Below, one piece after another: positions 43,834 to 51,055 of a DNA stretch of 64,000 nucleotides (position 1 is the first letter of the stretch; every line of letters starts with the position of its first letter). Below the pieces are notes generated by a model, which was not told the origin of the DNA, searched no databases, and worked only from the letters and a program-made list of their open reading frames with translations. Location of the stretch: assembly GCF_008386495.1 (NCBI RefSeq), contig NZ_VTHJ01000020.1:71760-135759 (forward strand). Reading direction: 5' to 3'. This stretch comes from Streptomyces tailanensis. GTDB taxonomy: Bacteria; Actinomycetota; Actinomycetes; Streptomycetales; Streptomycetaceae. Position numbers and translations under genes: made by a program.

Positions 43834-44703
43834 ATGGATGTCTTGACCAGTGGCCCCGGCAGCGGCGCGACGACCGGCCGCCTCGCCTATGTGGAAGTCT
43901 TCACGGTGGACGGCGCGGCGGATCAGGCGGTCGGCGGGCCGAGCTTGACGGCGGGTGGCAGGAAGGAGCACCTGGCCATCGCCCTTCAGTGCGGCGGACC
44001 GGGGACACTCGCCCAGGACAGAAGGAAAGCGGTCCTCCGGGCGGGAGACTTCACGTTTTTCGAGGCCGCCCGTCCGTACGAGCTGCGGTCCGAGGGGCGA
44101 ACCGTGTACTTTGTCGTCCCGCGCCATGCCGTGGGGCTGAGCAGCGCCGAACTGGGACGGATCACCTGCACGACCGTCCGCGGAGACCAGGGGCTGGGCG
44201 CGCTGGTCTCGTGCTTCCTTTCCGGGCTCGCCACGCAAGCGGCGGACTGCGGACCCGAGGTGGGCGAGCGGCTCGCGGGCCACGCCATGAACCTCCTCGC
44301 GAGTCTCTTCGCCGGGCAGCTCGGCCATGACGGGGACGGGAGCGCCGAACCTGACGCTTCCCATGCGCTGCTCCTGCGGATCAAAACGTTCATCGAAGAG
44401 CACCTCGCCGACCCTGACCTGACACCGGGGGCGATCGCGAGCGCCCACCAGATCTCCGTGCGCTACCTGCAGAAACTGTTCCAGGGCGAAGCCACGACCG
44501 TGAGCCGCTGGATCAAGCAGCGTCGCCTGGAGAAATGCCGCGAGGAACTCCACCGCGTCGGGCGATCCGCTCCCAGCGTGTCGGCGATCGCACAGCGTTG
44601 GGGATTCCCCCATCCCGCCCATTTCACCCGGGCGTTCCGGGCCGCCTACGGCATGTCCCCGAGCCAATGGCAGGCGGCGCACACTGCCGCTCCTGCTCGC
44701 TGA
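43834..44703 (+). CDS. AraC family regulator (second of a tandem pair)
   Basis: A 289-residue paralogue of the preceding gene. Its HTH (about 190-280) reads LTPGAIASAHQISVRYLQKLFQGEATTVSRWIKQRRLEKCREEL and VSAIAQRWGFPHPAHFTRAFRAAYGMSPSQWQ. The N-terminal ligand domain is shorter and diverged. Only 18 bp separate the two genes, so they are probably co-transcribed and arose by tandem duplication. Two AraC proteins side by side may form heterodimers or share sites. Confidence 0.9.
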   Translation: MDVLTSGPGSGATTGRLAYVEVFTVDGAADQAVGGPSLTAGGRKEHLAIALQCGGPGTLAQDRRKAVLRAGDFTFFEAARPYELRSEGRTVYFVVPRHAVGLSSAELGRITCTTVRGDQGLGALVSCFLSGLATQAADCGPEVGERLAGHAMNLLASLFAGQLGHDGDGSAEPDASHALLLRIKTFIEEHLADPDLTPGAIASAHQISVRYLQKLFQGEATTVSRWIKQRRLEKCREELHRVGRSAPSVSAIAQRWGFPHPAHFTRAFRAAYGMSPSQWQAAHTAAPAR

Positions 44704-44839
44704 GGGGCGGAAAAGAGCCACGCCAGGAGGGCATACAGCTCCCGGCGAGGTGCTGGGGGCATGACGGGCCCCCGCCGGCTCCCGCCTCGACAGGCCGCGC
44801 ACCGGCGCGGCCACCTCTGGGTAAACAGCAGCTGTGAGC

Positions 44840-45255
44840 TGTGCCGCCCCGGATCGGCGTGACCTCGGAGGCGTGCCGGATCACCGACCGCGACGGACGC
44901 CTGGAACCTGAACCCACTGAGCGTGCCGACGAGTTCTGCCTTGCCGCGTGCTTGTCCAGCAGCAGGTGCAGCCGGTGGAACGTCGCGCGGCCGTGTCCCA
45001 CGACGTTCCACGACGTGGTGTAGGGGATCAAGCGCTACGCGTTCCGGTTCGAGGCCCATGACGATCTGCTTGGAGGCCGCAGCCCACGAAGCGTCCCGGT
45101 AAAGCGAGTCGGACAACCGATCGGGCGCAGCAACCGTCCTTGGCCTGCGGATTCCGGTGTCTTGATCCCCTACACCACCTGGCGGGACGCCATCCGTCGC
45201 GCCCCGCATGATCCAGTGGTCGTCCTGTAAAAGACGCCGGCAGGAGTACATGCGC
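44840..45255 (-). pseudogene. Dps relic interrupted by a MITE-like element
   Basis: A broken second Dps gene. Before the insertion it reads MYSCRRL...HWIMRGAT, and after it FHRLHLLLDKHA; removing the element and one 8-bp duplicate joins these in frame. Comparison with the intact Dps at 25223 shows a deletion of about 13 codons after MYSCRRL, and frameshifts after DKHA and near VGDP/RHASEV. The N-terminal 38 residues or so and everything past about residue 118 are gone. Confidence 0.85.
44981..45202. mobile_element. MITE-like element B with 8-bp target duplication
   Basis: A 206-bp element (44989-45194) flanked by CGTCGCGC at 44981-44988 and 45195-45202. Its right terminal repeat (complement) starts GATGGCGTCCCGCCAGGTGG. 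Its left begins GGCCGTGTCCCACG and then contains a 10-bp tandem duplication (CCACGACGTT-type) before GTGGTGTAGGGGATCAAG. The right end shares GTGTAGGGGATCAAG and CCGGAATCCGCAGG with element A. It has no coding capacity and sits inside the Dps relic. Confidence 0.85.
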
Positions 45256-45491
45256 CGACCGTCTCGCGGCCGGGGACGGACGGCTGGTCGGCGGAGCAGA
45301 ACCGCTCAACGGCGGGTGACGGTCGGCGACACCTGCCGTTCGCCGAAGAACAAGCAGCGGTGCGCTCGCCATCAATCACCGCCCAGGCAGAGGTCTTAGC
45401 GTGACGATCAACGCACACCGGGGAATCTGCGCATGATCCGTGTCATGTCGCCGCAAGGGCCGGTGTACCAACCCAACCCCAGGAGATTGAC
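45256..45491. other. Spacer upstream of the esterase pair
   Basis: A 236-bp stretch from the start of the Dps relic to the first esterase. It contains the AGGAGA ribosome binding site at the end. No other element was recognised. Confidence 0.4.
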
Positions 45492-46463
45492 ATGTCCGAT
45501 GCCGTCGAGCCGGTTCAGCCGGTCCTGGAGCCCGCTGCGGCTGCCTTCGCGGAGGCGACCGCCAATCCGCCGTACCTGTTCGATCTCGGTCCGGTCGAGG
45601 GCCGCAAGGCGGTCGACGAGGTGCAGTCCGGCGAGATCGAAAAGCCCGCGATCGACGAGGAGTGGATCACCGTCCCGGGCGGGCCGACGGGCAGTGTCCG
45701 GGCGCGCATCATCAGGCCCGCCGGCGTCGAGGGGACGCTGCCGGTGATCCTCTACATCCACGGTGCGGGCTGGGTGTTCGGCAACGCCCACACGCACGAC
45801 CGCCTGGTGCGCGAACTCGCCGCGGGCGCGAACGCCGCGGTCGTCTTCCCCGAGTACGACCTCTCCCCCGAGGCCCGTTACCCGGTCGCCATCGAGCAGA
45901 ACTACGCGGTCGCGCAGTGGGTCGTGGGGCAGGGTGTGTCCAAGGGCCTGGACGGTTCCCGCCTGGCCGTCGCCGGCGATTCGGTCGGCGGCAACATGAC
46001 CGCCGCGCTGACCCTCGTGGCCAAGGAGCGCGGCGACGTACCGCTGGTCCAGCAGGTGCTGTTCTACCCGGTCACCGACGCCGCCTTCGACACCGGCTCG
46101 TACCACCAGTTCGCCGAGGGCTACTTCCTGCGCCGCGACGCCATGCAGTGGTTCTGGAACCAGTACACGACCGACGAGCAGCAGCGCGCCGAGATCACCG
46201 CCTCCCCGCTGCGCGCCTCCACCGAGCAGCTCGCCGGGCTGCCGCCGGCCCTGGTCATCACCGGCGAGGCGGACGTCCTGCGCGACGAGGGCGAGGCCTA
46301 CGCCAACAAGCTCCGCCAGGCAGGCGTCCCGGTCACCGCGGTCCGCTACCAGGGCATCATCCACGACTTCGTGATGCTCAACGCCCTGCGCGAGACGCAC
46401 GCCGCCGAGGCCGCCATCAACCAGGCCGTCGCAACCCTGCACACCGCCTTCCGCACCGCCTGA
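45492..46463 (+). CDS. HSL-family alpha/beta hydrolase (esterase), cytosolic
   Basis: A 323-residue esterase of the hormone-sensitive-lipase family. The oxyanion motif is HGAGW (a variant of HGGGW) in LYIHGAGWVFGN. The nucleophile is S164 in AGDSVGGNM. The acid is in ITGEADVLRDEGEAY and the histidine in GIIHDFVMLNAL. There is no signal peptide. AGGAGA precedes the ATG. The next gene is a secreted homologue and a third fragment lies further downstream, so this is a small amplified family. It likely cleaves short acyl esters. Confidence 0.92.
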   Translation: MSDAVEPVQPVLEPAAAAFAEATANPPYLFDLGPVEGRKAVDEVQSGEIEKPAIDEEWITVPGGPTGSVRARIIRPAGVEGTLPVILYIHGAGWVFGNAHTHDRLVRELAAGANAAVVFPEYDLSPEARYPVAIEQNYAVAQWVVGQGVSKGLDGSRLAVAGDSVGGNMTAALTLVAKERGDVPLVQQVLFYPVTDAAFDTGSYHQFAEGYFLRRDAMQWFWNQYTTDEQQRAEITASPLRASTEQLAGLPPALVITGEADVLRDEGEAYANKLRQAGVPVTAVRYQGIIHDFVMLNALRETHAAEAAINQAVATLHTAFRTA

Positions 46464-46604
46464 CCGCACTGAACCGGCACCGTGGCCACCTCGTGGCCAG
46501 GGTGCGCAAGCCCGGTGCCCTGACCTGCCGTCCGACCGGCGGGGCGGGTCAGGGCGCCCTCCATACCACCGCCCTCTTCATCACCACCGCACCAGGAGTT
46601 CTCC

Positions 46605-47681
46605 ATGTCCACCACCCGTGTTCGCATCAGCCGCAAGGCGGCCGTCGCCGCCGTCGCACTTGTCACCGCGGTCACGATCAGCATCAACGCCACCGCCTCC
46701 GCCACCCCATCCTCGTCCGCCACGCACCAGGGCGTGGTCCTGGAGAAGGACGCCCAGACTTTCGCCGGCGCCGCCGCGCAGAACCCGCCGATCTACACCC
46801 TGTCCTACGCCGACGCCCGCAAGGCCCTGGACAGTGCCCAATCCGGGCCCGTCGCCAAGCCCCCGGCCGACATCACCCACCGCACCATCAACGTCGGCCC
46901 CACCGGCAAGGTGACCATCCGCATAGTCCGGCCGACGGGTGTGAGCGGCAAGCTGCCCGCCGTGATGTACATCCACGGCGGCGGCTGGGTCCTGGGCAAC
47001 GAGAACACCCACGACCGGCTGGTCCGGCAGATCGCCAACGGTGCCCGCGCCGCCGTCATCTTCGTCGACTACACGCCCTCGCCCGAGGCCCGCTACCCCA
47101 TTGCCATCGAGCAGGTGTACGCCGCCACCAAGTGGGTCGCCGAGCACGGCAGCGAGATCAACGTCGACGGCTCAAAGGTCGCCGTCGCCGGTGACAGCGT
47201 CGGCGGCAACATGGCGGCTGCCGTCACGCTCATGGCCAAGCAGCGCAGCGGACCGAAGCTGAGCGGGCAGATGCTCTTCTACCCCGTCACCGACGCCAAC
47301 TTCACCACCCCGTCCTACCGGCAGTACGCCGACGGTCCCTGGCTGACCCGCAAGGCCATGAAGTGGTTCTGGGACGCCTACGCCCCGAACGCCAAGGACC
47401 GCAAGCAGATCCTGGCCTCCCCGCTGCGCGCCGACCTCAACCAGCTCAAGGGCCTGCCCAAGGCCCTGGTCATCACCGCCGAGGCGGACGTGCTGCGCGA
47501 CGAGGGCGAGGCATACGCAGCCAAGCTCCGCGCCGCGGGCAACGACGTCACCGCCGTCCGCTACGAGGGCACCATCCACGACTTCGCCATGCTCAACGCC
47601 CTCGCCAACACCAACGCCGCCAAGGCGGCCGTCGACCAGGCCAACCGCTTCCTCTACGCCGACCTCCACAGCGGTTCCTGA
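46605..47681 (+). CDS. HSL-family alpha/beta hydrolase (esterase), secreted
   Basis: A 358-residue paralogue of the preceding esterase, with an N-terminal signal peptide (basic RVRISRKAA, then AVAAVALVTAVTISINATASA). The oxyanion motif is HGGGW in MYIHGGGWVLGN. The nucleophile is S198 in AGDSVGGNM; the acid region is ITAEADVLRDEGEAY and the histidine is in TIHDFAMLNAL. The cytosolic and secreted copies share sequence across almost the whole mature part. CAGGAG lies before the ATG. Substrate unknown. Confidence 0.92.
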   Translation: MSTTRVRISRKAAVAAVALVTAVTISINATASATPSSSATHQGVVLEKDAQTFAGAAAQNPPIYTLSYADARKALDSAQSGPVAKPPADITHRTINVGPTGKVTIRIVRPTGVSGKLPAVMYIHGGGWVLGNENTHDRLVRQIANGARAAVIFVDYTPSPEARYPIAIEQVYAATKWVAEHGSEINVDGSKVAVAGDSVGGNMAAAVTLMAKQRSGPKLSGQMLFYPVTDANFTTPSYRQYADGPWLTRKAMKWFWDAYAPNAKDRKQILASPLRADLNQLKGLPKALVITAEADVLRDEGEAYAAKLRAAGNDVTAVRYEGTIHDFAMLNALANTNAAKAAVDQANRFLYADLHSGS

Positions 47682-47775
47682 CCCTTGCCGGGCGGCCCGG
47701 CCGACAGGGCCGCCCCAGGCCGCACCCCACATTCTCCGTGGCCGCGCCCCAGACTCCCCGCGGCCGGACGCGGCG

Positions 47776-47915
47776 CCTTGGGCATCATCCACGACTTCGT
47801 CATGCTCAACGCCCTGCGCGACACCCACGCCGCCGAGGCCGCGATCACCCAGGCGATCAGCACCCTGCGCACGGCGCTCGGCGCTCGGCACCGACTGACC
47901 GTCACTACTGCTTGA
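47776..47915 (+). pseudogene. C-terminal relic of a third HSL esterase
   Basis: A frame reading LGIIHDFVMLNALRDTHAAE, AAITQAISTLRTALG matches the last 40 or so residues of the esterases at 45492 and 46605, closer to the first. The rest of the gene is gone. It is probably left from a tandem array of three. Confidence 0.8.
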
Positions 47916-48055
47916 CCCTCACCGTCACCGTCGCGTCCGCAGGGCCCCGGGCCGTCCCAGGGCCCAGTGTGTACGCGTCAGGGGCGTGTCCGAGAGAGGG
48001 CGGTGGTACCGCAGGAAGCATTCCGTAGAAGAAATCGCACCAGAGAGTCGAACCC
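47916..48055. other. Spacer before the SsgA-like gene
   Basis: 140 bp with no recognised element; it probably contains the promoter of the SsgA-like gene. Confidence 0.4.
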
Positions 48056-48511
48056 ATGGTGGAGAACCTGCCTGGCCCCTGGCCCCCAGGGCCGAATTCG
48101 AACGGGGTGGCCCCCCTGTCACTGCAGATCTTCCGGATCGTTTGGGACTCCCAACGGAGTCCCCTCCGAGCCGAGTTCCGTTTCGATCGCAATGATCCTC
48201 TTATCGCCTCGGTCACCTTCCGCCCGAAAATCGGGCCTCCCGTCACCTGGAAGATCGGCCGTGACCTTCTCCACGACGGCCTGCTGGCGCCGACGGGGAT
48301 CGGGGACGTGCGGGTCTGGCCGAGGATCAGCAGAGGTCGGCCGATGCTGCGCCTGCGCCTGGAGCGTTGCGGCATGCGGGTGCTGTTCGAACTGGACCTG
48401 CACCGGGTGGAGGACTGGCTTTTCGAGACATACGACCTGGTCCCGCCCGGCGAGGAACTCACCGGTCTCGACTGGGACGCGCTGGTGGCCAACCCGCTCG
48501 AGGACCACTGA
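48056..48511 (+). CDS. SsgA-like protein (SALP family)
   Basis: A 151-residue protein resembling SsgA/SsgB. The core PPVTWKIGRDLLHDGLLAPTGIGDVRVWP matches the family signature (VxWxFARDLLxxGLxxPxGxGDVRVWP), followed by a region ending YDLVPPGEE. SALPs control cell division and spore formation in Streptomyces and related genera. Length is near the family norm of 130-145. It stands alone, convergent with a TetR gene. Divergent residues around LRLRLERCGMRVLFEL make the assignment good but not certain. Confidence 0.8.
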   Translation: MVENLPGPWPPGPNSNGVAPLSLQIFRIVWDSQRSPLRAEFRFDRNDPLIASVTFRPKIGPPVTWKIGRDLLHDGLLAPTGIGDVRVWPRISRGRPMLRLRLERCGMRVLFELDLHRVEDWLFETYDLVPPGEELTGLDWDALVANPLEDH

Positions 48512-48628
48512 CCGCAACGTCGACGGCCCTTCGCGCTCGCCTCGCCGAGGCGACAGGGCAGCAAGGGCCGACCGGAGCCGGACACCGAAGACGCTCTGGC
48601 GGCGAAGGTGCTCAGGCGGTACCCGTCA

Positions 48629-49234
48629 TCAGTCCAGCAGAATGCTGCGCAGGTTGGGGATGAGGTGCCGGACGAGCTGTTCGTCCGACATCTCGGCCAG
48701 CGGTCCGCTCCTGAAGACGTACCGGGAGAACGTCACCCCAATGAGATAGGCGCCCACAGACGCCACACGCTCCTCCAGTTCGGGGCCGGGAATCACCTGC
48801 CGGTACATCTCCAGACTGTCCTGCTGCATCGCGGTGAACAACCGCTTGGCGGTCTCCTCCTCAGAGGCCACCGCACGCAACATGGCCACGAACGGGTCGC
48901 TGCCTCCGCTCTCGGCCATGCGCCGGACGTAGGACCGGGCGATGCGCGTCGGCAAGGTCTTGGTGTCGCCGGCCACTTCCGCCATGAGCGTGCGGGGGCT
49001 GGGGACCGCGGCGAGGAACAACTGTTCCTTGGATGTGAAGTGCCGCAGGACCAGGCCGTGGGTCACTCCGGCTCGGCGCGCGACGTCGCGGACGGTCGTC
49101 TTGGCGTAGCCGCGCTCGGCGAAGGCGGCCCGGGCGGCTTCGAGGATCGCGGCCCGGCTTGCTTCCGGGTCCCGCCTGCGCTTCTTGACCGGAGCAGCGT
49201 CCTGGTCGGCGGGGTTCGTGGGTGGCGTGTCCAT
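48629..49234 (-). CDS. TetR family regulator of the oxidoreductase cluster
   Basis: A roughly 201-residue TetR regulator starting MDTPPTNPADQ. The HTH is in ASRAAILEAARAAFAERGYAKTTVRDVARRAGVTHGLVLRHFTSKEQLFLAAV. The ligand domain includes LPTRIARSYVRRMAESGGSDPFVAMLRAVASEEETAKRLF. An upstream ATG at 49273 has no ribosome binding site and lies within the operator, so 49234 is preferred. It is divergent from a six-gene operon across two matching dyads, which is strong circumstantial evidence that it controls that operon. Confidence 0.9.
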   Translation of the reverse strand: MDTPPTNPADQDAAPVKKRRRDPEASRAAILEAARAAFAERGYAKTTVRDVARRAGVTHGLVLRHFTSKEQLFLAAVPSPRTLMAEVAGDTKTLPTRIARSYVRRMAESGGSDPFVAMLRAVASEEETAKRLFTAMQQDSLEMYRQVIPGPELEERVASVGAYLIGVTFSRYVFRSGPLAEMSDEQLVRHLIPNLRSILLD

Positions 49235-49265
49235 CCCGTAAGCGTACACAAGGTTACTAATGCGC

Positions 49266-49279
49266 TGACCCATTGGTCA
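49266..49279. promoter_or_regulatory. TetR operator copy 1
   Basis: TGACC-CATT-GGTCA, an exact 5-bp inverted repeat immediately upstream of the TetR gene. It is the same dyad as at 49397-49410. Confidence 0.65.
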
Positions 49280-49396
49280 TTAGGCGCGCGAGCCTAGCCT
49301 GCCTAATTATGCCGATCCATCCCATTTACCCCGAGCCAGCAAAACTCTCTAAGTGGCCACCTGGACATTAGAAGCCCGAAGTACTACCTTCACTAA

Positions 49397-49410
49397 TGAC
49401 CAAGCGGTCA
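49397..49410. promoter_or_regulatory. TetR operator copy 2
   Basis: TGACC-AAGC-GGTCA, about 80 bp upstream of the isochorismatase-like gene. Two copies of one dyad in a single divergent spacer point to the local TetR as the binding protein. Confidence 0.65.
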
Positions 49411-49487
49411 TCAACGAATCGGATAGCTCGGTCTGCTCAGCAGCCGAACCGTCGCCACCGTTCACCACAAGAGAAAGAAGGCCAGTC

Positions 49488-50132
49488 ATGGCACCTGAGA
49501 CCCTCACCCCGGCCAACACCACCGTCGTTCTCGTCGACTACGCCGTCGGTTTCGCGAACCTGCTGCGCTCCCATGACCTGGCGGAGCACATCAACAACGT
49601 CGTGGGCCTGGCGAAGACCGCGAAGTGGTACGAGAGCGGCCTGGTGGTGACCAACGGCCAGTCCAGCAAGCCGTCCGGCCCGCTGTACCCGGAGCTGCTG
49701 GAGGCCATCGGTGACCAACCGGTCATCGAGCGCGCGGTCGACTTCAACTCCTTCCTGGACGAGTCGTTCGCCGAGGCGGTCCGGGCGGAGGGCCGGGAGA
49801 ACCTGGTGATCGGCGGCATCGCCACCGACGGGTGCGTGCTGCAGACCGTGCTCGGCGGCCTGCGCGAGGGCTACCGCGTGCACGTGGCGGTCGACGCCTC
49901 CGCCAGCCCTTCGCTCGAGGCCCACAACGCGGCGGTGCAGCGCATGGTCCAGGCCGGTGTCGTCCCGGTGACCTGGTTCTCCCTGGCCGCCGAGTTCCAG
50001 CTCGACCCCAAGTACCACGACGCCCCGCACCGCATGCGCCTGATGCAGGAGAACGTCCCGGCCATGGCCATGAGCGCCCGCTCCTACGGCAACGCCGTCG
50101 AACTGGGCAAGCGCACCGCCGCAGCCGCCTGA
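49488..50132 (+). CDS. Isochorismatase-family cysteine hydrolase
   Basis: A 214-residue hydrolase of the isochorismatase/nicotinamidase fold. The catalytic Asp is D17 in VVLVDYAVGF and the nucleophile is C116 in GIATDGCVLQTVLGG. The usual catalytic lysine region reads VIERAVDFNSFLD, with an arginine where lysine is expected, so the triad may be altered. AAAGAAGG precedes the ATG. It is the first gene of a six-gene operon; it may hydrolyse an amide or vinyl ether intermediate. Confidence 0.88.
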   Translation: MAPETLTPANTTVVLVDYAVGFANLLRSHDLAEHINNVVGLAKTAKWYESGLVVTNGQSSKPSGPLYPELLEAIGDQPVIERAVDFNSFLDESFAEAVRAEGRENLVIGGIATDGCVLQTVLGGLREGYRVHVAVDASASPSLEAHNAAVQRMVQAGVVPVTWFSLAAEFQLDPKYHDAPHRMRLMQENVPAMAMSARSYGNAVELGKRTAAAA

Positions 50133-50234
50133 GGCTGTCGACGCGAGCACCCACGAGTACCGGCCAGTCACCGCACCCATCCATACCCACCCCATAGCGG
50201 GTCTCGGCCCGCCACGCAGAGAGGAGATCGCCCC

Positions 50235-50990
50235 ATGAGCGACATACAGGAGGACCGGCTGCTGTCCGGGCGGACCGTTCTGGTGGCGGGCGCGACCGGT
50301 GGCATCGGTGAGGGAATGACCCTCGCGCTGCTTCGCCAGGGAGCCACCGTCGTGGCCACCGGTCGCAGCGAGGAACGACTGGCCGGTCTCGCCGACTACG
50401 TCAGGGAAGCCGGGCAGCCCGGCACCCTGATCACCCGGACCGTCAATGTCGGCGATGCCGACAGCAAGAAGGTACGCGCACAGCTGTCGCCTCACGGCGC
50501 GCTCGACGGCGCCGTCGTCTCGATCGGCGACTGGGGCAGCCCGGAACGCACCGGCATCCTCGACATCTCCGACCGTGAGTGGGAGGAAATGATCGCCTCC
50601 AACCTGACGAGCCATTTCCACGCGCTGCGTGCGCTCACCCCACTGCTGTCCCGAAAGGGAGCGCTGGTGCATCTGAGCGGTTTCAGCGCGGACATCCCCT
50701 ATCCGTTCGCCGCCCTCGTGGGAGCCACCAACGCGGCGAAGAAGTCGCTAGTGCGCTCGCTGGACGCGGAACTGAACAGTGCGGGCCCGCGCGTGTACGA
50801 GCTCATCATCGGCCCCATCCGTACCCGTCCACGGGCCGCGATCGGCGCGGACAACCCCGGCTGGTTCAGCGCCGAGGACCTCGGCAGGCACGCGGGCCGG
50901 CTCATCGCCCGCAGCGGCCCGTACGCCGACGCCTCGCTGCAGTACCTGATCACCCGCGCCCATGGCGTGCGGACCACGCCACCCCAGTAG
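50235..50990 (+). CDS. SDR-fold protein lacking the catalytic Tyr and Lys
   Basis: A 251-residue short-chain dehydrogenase fold. The cofactor motif is intact as VLVAGATGGIGEGM, and NVGDAD and the LSG segment (VHLSGFSADIPYPF) are in the expected places. Aligned with ordinary SDRs (YSASKAAL), the segment is VGATNAAKKSLVRSLDAEL, which puts Val at the catalytic Tyr and Asn at the catalytic Lys. It may therefore bind NAD(P) without classical catalysis or use another mechanism. GAGAGGAG is upstream. Confidence 0.82.
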   Translation: MSDIQEDRLLSGRTVLVAGATGGIGEGMTLALLRQGATVVATGRSEERLAGLADYVREAGQPGTLITRTVNVGDADSKKVRAQLSPHGALDGAVVSIGDWGSPERTGILDISDREWEEMIASNLTSHFHALRALTPLLSRKGALVHLSGFSADIPYPFAALVGATNAAKKSLVRSLDAELNSAGPRVYELIIGPIRTRPRAAIGADNPGWFSAEDLGRHAGRLIARSGPYADASLQYLITRAHGVRTTPPQ

Positions 50991-51055
50991 GACCCCCGCC
51001 CCAGTAAAGGAAACGTGCGGATCCCCGTCCCCGTACGGAGACCGCGGAGGCATCC

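Noticed and set aside
45170..45418. Minus-strand frame reading CVDRHAKTSAWAVIDGERTAA, vaguely like an IS110 start
   Set aside because: It runs through element B and the Dps relic and no further IS110 motif is present.
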